A stretch of DNA of 64,000 bases from DASSQJ01 sp963730165 (GTDB lineage Bacteria > Actinomycetota > Actinomycetes > Actinomycetales > Dermatophilaceae): NCBI GenBank assembly GCA_963730165.1, contig CAVSQS010000005.1, positions 1 through 64,000 of the forward strand. The letters are read 5' to 3'. The notes beneath the pieces were generated by a model. That model had not been told where the DNA came from. It saw only the letters and a list, made by a program, of their open reading frames with translations, and searched no databases. Position 1 is the stretch's first letter. Each line of letters opens with the position of its first letter. A program made the position numbers and the translations under genes. Below are positions 31,323 to 39,256 of this stretch, one piece after another.

Positions 31323-31491
31323 GCTTCTTGGCCCGCACCGTTTGACCGCGACCTGTTGCGGGGGCAGCTTGCCCGAGCGTCGGGGCGGTTCACCGCTCGT
31401 CGAGCACACCCGGAGCGCCTCGGCTACGCCAGACGGCGTGAGCCCGAGGTCCGTTCTGCCGCAATTCTTCACACCACGTAAGGATGCATCC

Positions 31492-32610
31492 ATGTGGAAT
31501 ATCGACATCCCCTCCAGCGACGAGCTCCGCGCCCTGGCCGAGCTCCGGGGACCGGCCATTGTGTCGATCTACCTGCCGACGACGCCGCTCACCGCGGATG
31601 TCCAGGCAGACCGCATCGCGCTGAAGAACCTCACTGCCGAGGCGCGGACCGGCCTCGAGCAGGCTGGCGCGGCCACCAAGGCAGAGATCGACGAGATCGA
31701 GGTGGAACTGTCTGACCTCATCGACGACGACGACTTCTGGGAGCACCAGGCGAAGGGACTGGCTGTGTTCGTCACCGCCGACCACCTCTGGACGCACCGC
31801 CTTCCGTACACCGTGGCCGCCCAAGCGCATGTCTCGGACCGGGCCTATCTCAAGCCCTTGCTGGCCGTCACCAGCTTCCCGATGTCCTGCTACGTATTGG
31901 CCCTCGCCGAGGGTGAGGTGCGGCTGGTCCACGTGGCCGCGGACCTGCCACCCGTGCCGGTCCGCCTTCCGGACCTGCCGGCCAGCGCGGCCGACGCCGC
32001 GGGCAGGGCGAGCATCAGCGGCCGGTCGCACAGCGGGCGCCACGTCGGCTCCGAGGGCAAGCGCACCCGTATCCGGGCCTACGCCCGCCAGGTCGACTCC
32101 GCGCTGCGTCCGTACCTCGCGGGCAGCACGACACCGCTGATTCTCGCCGCGGTCGAGCCCATCCGCTCGATCTTCCGCTCCGTCAGCAGCTACCCGCATC
32201 TGGTCGACGCGGTCATCGAGACCAACCCCGACCGGGTGACCGACCAAAGCCTTGCCTCGGCCGCCCGGCAGATCTTGCTCGACCAGCAGGCGACCTTCCT
32301 CCGCCGCCTGTCGGAGCTCTTCGAGACCCGTAGCGGCCAGCGTCGGGTGCTCACAGAGATCACCGACGCCGCTCGGGCCGCCACTGCCGGCGCCGTCGAC
32401 ACCCTTGTGGTCGACCGCGAGCTCTTCGTAGAAGGCACCGTCGAGGACGACGGCACGGTCCACGCAGCCGAGAAGGAAGGTCAGGTCTACGGCGTGGTCG
32501 ACGAGATCGCCCGCCGTGTGCTGTTCACCGGCGGCACCGTCCTCAGCATCGACGCCACCGGCGTGCCCGGGGGGCAGGGTTTCGCCGCGATCCTGCGGTA
32601 CCCCTGGTAG
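31492..32610 (+). CDS. baeRF-like protein (bacterial archaeo-eukaryotic release-factor-fold family)
   Basis: A 372-residue protein of the bacterial eRF1-fold group: GPAIVSIYLPTTPLTADVQA at the start, LAVFVTADHLWTHRLPYTVA as the next strand block, FPMSCYVLALAEGEVRLVHV, then an ADAAGRASISGRSHSG loop and a C-terminal VDTLVVDRELFVEGTVEDDG with VDEIARRVLFTGGTVL, which is the L7Ae-like third domain. These families are predicted to act on the ribosome, some as peptidyl-tRNA hydrolases in rescue, but this subgroup (perhaps family 11 or 3) is uncharacterised. ATG 31492 has AAGGA 8 nt upstream. Confidence 0.75.
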   Translation: MWNIDIPSSDELRALAELRGPAIVSIYLPTTPLTADVQADRIALKNLTAEARTGLEQAGAATKAEIDEIEVELSDLIDDDDFWEHQAKGLAVFVTADHLWTHRLPYTVAAQAHVSDRAYLKPLLAVTSFPMSCYVLALAEGEVRLVHVAADLPPVPVRLPDLPASAADAAGRASISGRSHSGRHVGSEGKRTRIRAYARQVDSALRPYLAGSTTPLILAAVEPIRSIFRSVSSYPHLVDAVIETNPDRVTDQSLASAARQILLDQQATFLRRLSELFETRSGQRRVLTEITDAARAATAGAVDTLVVDRELFVEGTVEDDGTVHAAEKEGQVYGVVDEIARRVLFTGGTVLSIDATGVPGGQGFAAILRYPW

Positions 32611-33026
32611 CACTCGCTAGGGTCTCCGGTGCGCCAGCAGGGCCCGCCGCCGCCTAGGACCACCGAGGCCCGCAAGGGTCGCGGCACCATGACGCTGGTA
32701 GGACTTTGAGCCACGGAACCGAAGGACACTCTCGACGGGTGCCCGCCAGGCGCGCCCGTTGGCGGCTGAGGTCAGGATGGGATCGTGGCCGTGCCGGCGG
32801 TGCTGGCGCTGTTTGCCCACCGGCCTGAGACCGAGGAGACCACCCAAGCAAAGTAGGCTCGACTTCTCGCCCACTGTGGGCGCAGTGCGGCAGCTTGGCG
32901 GGGTAGCCCTATCTGGGCGGAATGCAGCAGTTCTGATGCGTCAGGGACGCAGCGATATGCCCTGCACTCCGCCGAGGCACGGGCATGCGGCCAACTGCGA
33001 GAGCGTCCGACCAAGGACTCGGCCGG
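32611..33026. other. Intergenic stretch left of the integrase
   Basis: About 415 bp between the baeRF-like gene and the convergent integrase gene. Open frames have no protein character, and I see no repeats matching the ssrA 3' end. If the integrase belongs to an element, the missing att copy is not here. Confidence 0.5.
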
Positions 33027-34202
33027 CTAGGCCTCGATCTCCCTGCTCAAGAGGTCAGTCAGAGCCCGGTCCCGCTGGGCGGTGGCGTGCTGATACCTGA
33101 GCGCCACGGTGACGTCGGTGTGACCGCCACGGTGAAGTAGTTCAGCAAGGGTCGCTCCCTGCTCCGCATACTTGCTCAGGCCAGTGTGCCGCAGGTCGTG
33201 GAAGTGGAACCCTGGTCGCCCTGCATGCTCCCTCGCGGTCCTCCATGCACGATCCAGGGCACTCTGCGAGACCCGGACACCGCGGCTGTTGACGAGAACC
33301 GGCGCCGTGCGCTGCGACGGCGTGTACATCTGAAGGTGGTGAGTCAGCGAGGGCAGGAGCGCGGCGGGCACCGCGACACTCCTTGTGCTACCCGCCTTCG
33401 GCGCCGTCAGGGCGTTGGCTTTGACGTTCCACTGCCTACGAACATGGAGCACAGCCTGCTCGGGGTCGTCCAGGTGTTCCAGATCCCGCCGCTGCAGCCC
33501 GAGCACCTCCCCCATGCGCAGGGCGCACCAAGCAGCGAGCGGGACAGCGATCCGTAGATGTTCCGGCATGGCCTCGGCGAAGGCCTTGACCTCTTCGGGG
33601 AGCGCCACATCGCCGTGCTCGTCTTCCGGGCGGACCCGCCGATGCTTCGGCGCCTTTGGGAAGTCAAAGCTCTCCAGGCCGCCGGCCTTGGCCTTCACCG
33701 CGGCGTTGAGCATCGACCGGAGAACGATCACGACGTTCGGTGCTACCCCGTTCACGCGAGAGTCAGGGTGCCGGGTCGAGCGCTGGCGACCGAGCGCGGC
33801 GAGATGGTCGGCGACGCGATCGGTCGTGAGGTCGGCCAGTCGGATGTCGCCAAGCTCGTCAAGAACGTGGTTCTTGAGCACCGACCGGTACGAAACGACA
33901 GTGGCTTGTGATCGGTCCGGGTTGGCCTCCAGCTCGGCAAGCCACCGCTGGGACCATTCCCTCACCGTCACCGACTCAGCCTCGACCTTTGCCGCCTCGG
34001 CCAGGCGCGCCGCTCGGCGCTCAGCCGGCGGTACGAACAGCCCCCGCGCGATCTGCCCACGAGCGATGTCGAGGGCGGCGCGCGCGTCAGTGACCGTGTC
34101 ATAGACGCCCAGAGAGTGGGTACGCCCTTCGTGGTCGACTCTGACGCGATAGCGACCTCGGAACGGAGCGATCCCCCTGGGCAACTTCACCGACGCTGCC
34201 AT
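33027..34202 (-). CDS. Tyrosine recombinase/phage integrase
   Basis: A 391-residue integrase. The N-terminal arm-binding segment (GRYRVRVDHEGRTHSLGVYD) and SAM-like domain (TVREWSQRWLAELEANPDRS, then VVSYRSVLKNHVLDELGDIR) precede the catalytic domain with Arg in AAWCALRMGEVLGLQ, HDLRHTG (His and second Arg), GGHTDVTVALRYQHA (His and nucleophilic Tyr). All catalytic residues appear present. ATG 34202 has GGAGGGGG upstream. It lies 205 bp from the 3' end of ssrA, a classic integration site, so it probably belongs to an integrated element whose other genes and att copy are not identified. Confidence 0.92.
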   Translation of the reverse strand: MAASVKLPRGIAPFRGRYRVRVDHEGRTHSLGVYDTVTDARAALDIARGQIARGLFVPPAERRAARLAEAAKVEAESVTVREWSQRWLAELEANPDRSQATVVSYRSVLKNHVLDELGDIRLADLTTDRVADHLAALGRQRSTRHPDSRVNGVAPNVVIVLRSMLNAAVKAKAGGLESFDFPKAPKHRRVRPEDEHGDVALPEEVKAFAEAMPEHLRIAVPLAAWCALRMGEVLGLQRRDLEHLDDPEQAVLHVRRQWNVKANALTAPKAGSTRSVAVPAALLPSLTHHLQMYTPSQRTAPVLVNSRGVRVSQSALDRAWRTAREHAGRPGFHFHDLRHTGLSKYAEQGATLAELLHRGGHTDVTVALRYQHATAQRDRALTDLLSREIEA

Positions 34203-34337
34203 GCCCCCTCCAAGGTGGTCCTGTCTAGCGCCGAGGCATCGGATGCCCCCACCTAGCGCTGCCCTGTGTCAGCTGTGTGTCAGTTTTTCCGTCGTCCCAA
34301 GTCTAGCCGTGGCCACTTGTGTCCACATGACACGAAA

Positions 34338-34371
34338 GCGCCTGACCTGCTAATTCTCGCAGGTCAGGCGC
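34338..34371 (-). terminator. Intrinsic terminator of ssrA
   Basis: A perfect 13-bp stem (GCGCCTGACCTGC) with an 8-base loop, followed on the minus strand by TTTCGTGT. It lies 37 bp beyond the mature tmRNA 3' end, in the direction of its transcription. Confidence 0.85.
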
Positions 34372-34385
34372 CTCTTGAGTACCCG

Positions 34386-34800
34386 AACAGCGTGGGAGTG
34401 AACCAAGTGGTGGAGGTGGCGGGAATCGAACCCGCGTCCACTGACGGCAGGCCAGGGCTTCTCCGGGCGCAGTGCGCTGTGGATTTTCTCGGCCCCGGGG
34501 CTCGCGCGCACACGTTCCCCGACAGGCCCAGTCGAGTGGGAGTCCCGCGTCGCCCCCCGACATGACGACGCAGCAAGATCTCTAGCTGACGCTGGCTACC
34601 AGTCCGAGATCGCTACTGGGCCAACGGACTTCGGGCTCGCTCAGGCGGCGAGGGCGAAGTCGGTGCGCTTGGAATCGGCACCTGTTGTTTTGCACGGAGC
34701 GTTTGACGAGATGACCGTGCGTCCTCGGCCCGCTTCCCACTGGCCATCCGGCCAATGTCGAAACCGATCACCCCCATGAGGGGCTCACTCCCACGCTGTT
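34386..34800. repeat. 16-bp inverted repeat enclosing ssrA
   Basis: AACAGCGTGGGAGTGA at 34386-34401 and its exact complement TCACTCCCACGCTGTT at 34785-34800 lie 6 bp and 9 bp outside the mature tmRNA ends. In the precursor the leader and trailer would pair over 16 bp, continuing the acceptor stem. Confidence 0.85.
34408..34775 (-). ncRNA. ssrA: Transfer-messenger RNA (tmRNA)
   Basis: The 5' end GGGGGTGATCGG-TTTCGAC and the 3' end CCCGCCACCTCCACCA form the tRNA-like acceptor stem (7 bp with one G-U), and GGTTCGATTCC gives the T-arm. The mature length is about 368 nt with CCA encoded. The tag is read from 34679 to 34641 as ADSKRTDFALAA and stop. The resume codon is taken as GCC at 34677-34679, by analogy to the known mycobacterial tag. 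tmRNA with SmpB (gene at 45107) frees stalled ribosomes and marks the peptide for proteolysis. A terminator follows at 34338. Confidence 0.95.
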
Positions 34801-34867
34801 GAGTTGTCCTGGCTGGCCGGTGCGGAACGCGCTCGCCCAGCACCGACCAGTATGCCGTGTAACGCTG

Positions 34868-35470
34868 TCAGCCCCCAAGCGGATTCCCGGCTGCCCGATC
34901 CCCGCTCCCCGGAGGTGGCGTGGGCCGGTGTCCGGGGTCCGTGGGCGTCGGCCGCGGGGTGGGGCGGCGTGAGGGCGTCGGGCCCGGGCTCGACGTCGGG
35001 GTCGGGCTCGACGTCGGGGTCGGGCTCCCCGTCGGGGTCGGGCTCCCCGTCGGGGTGGGTGCGGTGGTCGGCGGTGTCCCGGGGCTCGTGGGGACCGAGG
35101 GCCGAGGGGTGGTCTGTGGTGGCGCAGCAGTCGTGAGCACCGGGCCCGGCGCGGCCGGCGCCGTGGTCGCCACCGGAGCGGGGGCCGTGGGAACCGCGGT
35201 CGGCGACGGGGACTCGGTCGCCTCGGTCGGCCTCCACCAGGGCGAGGGCGATGCCGTCGACAGCGCCGACCCCGGCGCCGAGGAGGGCAGCGTGGCCACC
35301 GCCGAGGCCTCCGAGTCGGGCTGGACACGGATGGCGGCGAGGCCGCCGGGGAGGGCGAGAAGGACCAGGCCGACGAGGGCGACCCCACCCGCGATGACGC
35401 CGGACGCCTGCGCCACGGGTCGCCACCACGACGTGGCGGGCACCGGGTGACGGTGGCGGCCCACTGCCAT
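34868..35470 (-). CDS. Membrane-anchored Pro/Thr/Ser-rich protein
   Basis: A 200-residue protein: a short basic N-terminus (MAVGRHRHPVPATSWWRPVA), one membrane helix (VIAGGVALVGLVLLALPGGL), then an extracellular tail of Pro/Thr/Ser with the repeat PTPTGSPTPTSSPTPTSSPG encoded by four 18-bp direct repeats. The tail probably spans or binds the cell wall and may be glycosylated. No enzymatic domain is visible. ATG 35470 is chosen just before the helix. It is a paralogue in form of the protein at 37219; the two flank the ethanolamine-type permease. Confidence 0.65.
   Translation of the reverse strand: MAVGRHRHPVPATSWWRPVAQASGVIAGGVALVGLVLLALPGGLAAIRVQPDSEASAVATLPSSAPGSALSTASPSPWWRPTEATESPSPTAVPTAPAPVATTAPAAPGPVLTTAAPPQTTPRPSVPTSPGTPPTTAPTPTGSPTPTGSPTPTSSPTPTSSPGPTPSRRPTPRPTPTDPGHRPTPPPGSGDRAAGNPLGG
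34987..35058. repeat. Four tandem 18-bp repeats in the Pro/Thr-rich gene
   Basis: Units 34987-35004, 35005-35022, 35023-35040 and 35041-35058 are variants of GGCTCGACGTCGGGGTCG; each encodes six residues of the Thr/Pro/Ser tail. Such arrays commonly vary in copy number between strains. Confidence 0.85.
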
Positions 35471-35600
35471 GGGGACGAGCGTATCGCCGAACGCCCTGCA
35501 CGTGTGCGGGCCCCGGGGGTCTGGACGGTCCGACCCGAAAAGGTCTAACCTCGGGCCATTGTCCGCCGGGAGCCCTCCCCCGCATGCCGAGGAGCACGCG

Positions 35601-37166
35601 ATGAGTGAGACGAAGCCACCAGCCGACCGACGTCGAACCGCGGGTGTCACGTACGCCCACGCCGACGCCGACTATTTCGACAAGCGCGGGCTCACCCGGC
35701 ATGCCGGCGCCTGGTCGCTGTGGGCGCTCGGGGTCGCGGCGGTCATCTCCGGCGACTTCTCCGGGTGGAACCTCGGCATCGGCGAGGCCGGCTGGGGCGG
35801 CATGCTCGTCGCCACCGTCGTCATCGGCCTCATGTACCTGCTGATGGTCTACAGCATCGCCGAGATGTCGGCCGCGATGCCCCACACGGGAGGTGCCTAC
35901 TCCTTCGGCCGGTCGGCGATGGGCCCCTGGGGAGGGTTCGTCACGGGTCTCGCCGAGAGCATCGAGTACGTCATCACGACGGCCGTCGTCGGCACCTTCG
36001 CCGGGCTCTACGCGGACTCCATCACCGATGACCTCTTCGGTTTCTCCATGCCGCTGTGGGCGTGGGTCCTGGCGTTCTACGTCGTCTTCATCGGGCTCAA
36101 CTCCGCGGGCGCCGCGGCCTCGTTCCGCTTCGCCGTCGTCATCACGATCATCTCGCTCGCGGTGCTCGTCGTCTTCTTCGTCCTCGCGATCTTCAGCGGC
36201 ACGTTCTCCTGGGACAACCTCTGGAACATCGCACCGGAGGCCGGGGGGAGCACCTTCCTCCCCATGGGCGTCGGCGGCGTCCTCGCAGCCCTGCCCTTCG
36301 CGATCTGGTTCTTCCTCGGCATCGAGGAGCTCCCCCTCGCGGCGGAGGAGACACACACGCCGCAGCGCGACATCCCGCGCGGCTCGCTCATGGGCATGTT
36401 CACCCTGCTCGCGAGCGCCTTCCTCGTTCTCGTACTGAACCCGGGTGTGCTCGGCGCCGAGGAGATCTCGACGAGCGGCGAGCCGATCCTCGACGGCTTC
36501 CGGGCGATCTTCCCGAACAGCAGCATCGCGAGCCTGCTCGCGCTCTTCGCCCTCGCGGGGCTCGTCGCCTCCTTCCAGGGCATCATGTTCGCCGCCGGCC
36601 GCAACATGTACTCCCTGTCGCGGGCCGGGTACTACCCTCAGGTCCTCTCGCTCACCGGCAAGCGCAAGGTGCCGTGGCTCGCGCTCCTCGTGAGCGGTCT
36701 GATCGGCGTGGCCCTGGTCTTCGGCCTCGGCGCCATCCGCAACGAGCCGGGCGAGTCGCTCAACGACGCACAGGTCGCCGTCGCCGGCCAGCTGCTCAAC
36801 ATCGCCGTCTTCGGAGCCGTCATCGCCTACTTCCTCCAGATGGTCTCCTTCCTCATCCTCCGCAGGAAGTTCGCGGATGCGGAGCGGCCGTACCGCAGCC
36901 CGGTGGGCGTCGCGGGCGCGGTCGTCGCGGCGGTGATCGCCGGAGTGACGCTCATCATCCTGCCCTTCAACCCCGACTACCGGTCGGTGGTCGTCGGCGT
37001 CGCGATCTTCTTCGCGATCGGCTTGGCCTACTTCGCCATCCGGGGCCGCCACCACCTCGTGTTCTCACCCGAGGAGGAGTACGCGATGTCGCACGGTCAC
37101 CGTGGCGCGCACCCCGAGACCGAGGGCTACGACGTCACCGACCGCGAGGAGGACCGCCGGGCCTGA
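35601..37166 (+). CDS. Ethanolamine permease-like APC transporter
   Basis: A 521-residue APC superfamily permease with about 12 helices. SGDFSGWNLGIGEAGWGGML in helix 1 and AMPHTGGAYSFGRSAMGPWG are characteristic of the ethanolamine permease (EAT) group; FLGIEELPLAAEETHTPQRD and AAGRNMYSLSRAGYYPQVLS are further landmarks. The C-terminal tail is His/Asp/Glu-rich. No ethanolamine ammonia-lyase genes are nearby, so the substrate may be ethanolamine or another amine. ATG 35601 has GAGGAG 6 nt upstream. Confidence 0.88.
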   Translation: MSETKPPADRRRTAGVTYAHADADYFDKRGLTRHAGAWSLWALGVAAVISGDFSGWNLGIGEAGWGGMLVATVVIGLMYLLMVYSIAEMSAAMPHTGGAYSFGRSAMGPWGGFVTGLAESIEYVITTAVVGTFAGLYADSITDDLFGFSMPLWAWVLAFYVVFIGLNSAGAAASFRFAVVITIISLAVLVVFFVLAIFSGTFSWDNLWNIAPEAGGSTFLPMGVGGVLAALPFAIWFFLGIEELPLAAEETHTPQRDIPRGSLMGMFTLLASAFLVLVLNPGVLGAEEISTSGEPILDGFRAIFPNSSIASLLALFALAGLVASFQGIMFAAGRNMYSLSRAGYYPQVLSLTGKRKVPWLALLVSGLIGVALVFGLGAIRNEPGESLNDAQVAVAGQLLNIAVFGAVIAYFLQMVSFLILRRKFADAERPYRSPVGVAGAVVAAVIAGVTLIILPFNPDYRSVVVGVAIFFAIGLAYFAIRGRHHLVFSPEEEYAMSHGHRGAHPETEGYDVTDREEDRRA

Positions 37167-37189
37167 CCCGGTCTGCGAGGGCCCGTGGA

Positions 37190-37208
37190 CGGCCGCCGGC
37201 AGCGGCCG
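37190..37208. terminator. Bidirectional hairpin between convergent genes
   Basis: CGGCCGC and GCGGCCG pair perfectly around a 5-base loop, with partial extension outside (AGGGCCCG/CGGGCCTC). It lies between the permease stop (37166) and the convergent stop at 37219. Confidence 0.55.
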
Positions 37209-37218
37209 CCTCCGGGCC

Positions 37219-38001
37219 TCAGCGCTGGGGACCCTTGCCCTTGCAGTTCCGGCCCACGCCGCCGTCACCGGAGTAGTCGGGCCGGCCCGAAGCGCTGCCC
37301 TTGCCCGGCGGGTCGGTCGGGCGCTTGCCCGGGTTGGACGGCGTGCACGTGCCGATCGGCCCGGGCGAGTCGTCGTCATCGGTGCTCGGCGAGGGCGTCG
37401 GCTTGGGGGTGGGCGTCGGCGTGGGCTTCGGGGTGTGCTTCGGCGGCGGTGTCGTGGGATCGGGAGTCGGCACCGGCGGGGTGGGGACCGGGGGCCTCGG
37501 CACCGGCGGGGTGGGGACCGAGGGCGTCGGGCGCGAGGGCGTCGGGCGCGAGGGCGACGTCGACGGCCGGTTGCCACCGGGGCCCGCCCCCGGCCCGGAG
37601 GTGCCCGGCTGGGAGGCCTCCGTGGTCGACGGGACGGTACGGACGGTCACGGGCACGCCGGTGCCGGTCGTCGTGGTCACGCTCGGCCCGGGGGTCTCCG
37701 GCGCCTCTTCGGGCTCGGGATCCTCGGTCGGGGCCTGCGGGACGTCGGTGGCCGGCGGGGTTCCCGGGGGGGTCGGGTGCGCGGTGATGCTCGACCACGG
37801 GGCCGGCGCGGCGATGGCCGAGCCGCCGGAGTCGTCGCGGGACCACAGCGACTGGATGGGGAATGCGGCCATGCCCTCGGGGCTGATCGCCACGACGCCG
37901 CCGAGCGCGACGACGCCGGCGGTCGCGGCCACGGAGGCCTGGGCGAAGACGACCAGACGACTCGGTGCCGCGTCCGCCCCGCGAGAGGCCCGGCGTGACA
38001 T
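37219..38001 (-). CDS. Membrane-anchored Pro/Thr-rich protein
   Basis: A 260-residue protein. Basic N-terminus (MSRRASRGADAAPSRLVVFA), one membrane helix (SVAATAGVVALGGVVAI), then a Pro/Thr/Ser tail with PTPSRPTPSVPTPPVPRPPV and KPTPTPTPKPTPSPS repeats and an acidic patch, ending in a short Gly/Lys/Arg region with two Cys (GTCTPSNPGK; GRNCKGKGPQR). It is like the protein at 34868 in architecture. Likely exposed at the wall. The start ATG 37999-38001 lies behind a promoter shared in symmetry with the patatin gene. Confidence 0.65.
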   Translation of the reverse strand: MSRRASRGADAAPSRLVVFAQASVAATAGVVALGGVVAISPEGMAAFPIQSLWSRDDSGGSAIAAPAPWSSITAHPTPPGTPPATDVPQAPTEDPEPEEAPETPGPSVTTTTGTGVPVTVRTVPSTTEASQPGTSGPGAGPGGNRPSTSPSRPTPSRPTPSVPTPPVPRPPVPTPPVPTPDPTTPPPKHTPKPTPTPTPKPTPSPSTDDDDSPGPIGTCTPSNPGKRPTDPPGKGSASGRPDYSGDGGVGRNCKGKGPQR

Positions 38002-38009
38002 GTTTCCAC

Positions 38010-38088
38010 GGTAGCCACGGCGTGCACGGGCCGCAGTCCCAACGGGTGAAATGTGGCCGGACGGACGATGCCCGGTGCCGTGGCTACC
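38010..38088. promoter_or_regulatory. Divergent promoters within an 11-bp inverted repeat
   Basis: GGTAGCCACGG (38010-38020) and CCGTGGCTACC (38078-38088) are exact complements placed 9 bp from each start codon. Read in each direction both genes have CCGTGGCTACC-(A/G)-T 7-9 nt before the ATG. This fits twin leaderless promoters with -10 elements TACCAT/TACCGT, or a shared operator. Confidence 0.55.
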
Positions 38089-38097
38089 ATCGGGGCC

Positions 38098-39186
38098 ATG
38101 GGGTCAACCCGTATCGCGTTGTCGCTGGGTGGCGGCGGCGCCCGCGGCTACGCCCACATCGGCGCCATCCAGGTGCTCCGCGAGCGAGGCTATGACGTCG
38201 TGGCGGTGGCGGGCACCTCGATGGGGGCGCTCGTCGGAGGTCTGCACGTGGCCGGGGTCCTCCCGGAGTACACCGAGTGGGTCACGAGGCTGAGCCAGCG
38301 TGACGTCCTGAGACTGCTCGATCCGGCGGTACGGGTTCCCAGCGCCATCCGCGGTGACAGGGTCCTGCGCCGGGTCGGCGAGCTGCTCGACGGCGCGCGG
38401 ATCGAGGACCTGCCGATCCCGTTCACGGCCGTCGCCACGGACCTGCTGGCCCGGCGCGAGGTCTGGTTCCAGCGTGGCCCGGTCGACGCCGCCATCCGTG
38501 CCTCGGTCGCACTGCCGACGATCTTCCCGCCGGTCATGCTCAACGGGCGCCTCCTCGTGGACGGCGGCCTGATGAACCCGGTCCCGATCGACCCCCTCGC
38601 CTCGGTCCGTGCCGACGCGGTCGTCGCCGTCTCCCTCGCCGGGGTGACCAGCGACGCGGCCCGGGCCGTCAGCGAGCAGTCGGCCGAACGCCGGCCCACC
38701 GAGGAGTGGCTCGAGCGGTTCCGCCGCACCGCGGGCCAGGTCCTCGACCGCGACCAGCTTCGGGCCCTGACGCGCCGGCTCGGCGGCACGCGTCCGGACG
38801 CCGCTGGCAACTCGGCGGACGACGACGCCGCATCCCCTCACCCCGACATCGACCTGCCACCGGGCTCCAGCGCCCGCAACGGGACGGCGGCGGGGACTGC
38901 GGAGGCCGACCTCCCCGAGCGCGACCAGGTCTTCGACTCCCTCCCGCCGGGGTTGGGCACTCTCGACGTCATCGAGCTCAGCCTCGACGCGATGCAGCAC
39001 CTCGTGACCCGGTACCGGCACGCGACCTTCCCGCCCGACCTCGTCATCACCGTCCCCAAGAACGCCTGCCGCACGCTCGACTTCCACAAGGCGGGCGCCA
39101 TGGTCGAGCTCGGTCGTCGGCTGGCCGAGGAGGCCCTGGACGCGGCGGTGGACTTCCCGCCCGCGCGGCCCGACGACCGGGGGTGA
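38098..39186 (+). CDS. Patatin-like phospholipase (RssA-type)
   Basis: A 362-residue serine hydrolase. The oxyanion segment GGGGARGYAHIG (11-22), nucleophile Ser41 in GTSMG, and Asp155 in LLVDGGLMNPVP form the patatin catalytic dyad. The middle after residue ~190 is a longer variable linker (SADDDAASPHPDIDLPPGSS), and the C-terminal helical part (LGTLDVIELSLDAMQHLVTR) is seen in RssA-like proteins. It should hydrolyse acyl esters of lipids in the cytoplasm or at the membrane. ATG 38098 follows a possible leaderless promoter. Confidence 0.9.
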   Translation: MGSTRIALSLGGGGARGYAHIGAIQVLRERGYDVVAVAGTSMGALVGGLHVAGVLPEYTEWVTRLSQRDVLRLLDPAVRVPSAIRGDRVLRRVGELLDGARIEDLPIPFTAVATDLLARREVWFQRGPVDAAIRASVALPTIFPPVMLNGRLLVDGGLMNPVPIDPLASVRADAVVAVSLAGVTSDAARAVSEQSAERRPTEEWLERFRRTAGQVLDRDQLRALTRRLGGTRPDAAGNSADDDAASPHPDIDLPPGSSARNGTAAGTAEADLPERDQVFDSLPPGLGTLDVIELSLDAMQHLVTRYRHATFPPDLVITVPKNACRTLDFHKAGAMVELGRRLAEEALDAAVDFPPARPDDRG

Positions 39187-39256
39187 GCCGCCCACCATCG
39201 TGACCTGCGTCACTAGGGTGGTGACTCGTCGAGCCGCGCCCGTCCGGAGGTCCACC

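Noticed and set aside
32751..32785. Possible extra copy of the dispersed repeat (TTGGCGGCTGAGGTCAGGAT)
   Set aside because: Only the GGCGG core and a loose AGG-CAGG match; too divergent and far from the array.
32617..32874. 85-codon minus-strand frame left of the integrase
   Set aside because: A stretch loosely resembled a transposase but no family motif could be identified.
34987..35058. CRISPR-like appearance of regularly spaced repeats
   Set aside because: The repeats are contiguous 18-bp coding units without spacers.
34785..37055. Long minus-strand frame across the ethanolamine-type permease
   Set aside because: Charged low-complexity translation; the plus-strand permease and the shorter minus-strand Pro/Thr-rich gene explain the sequence.
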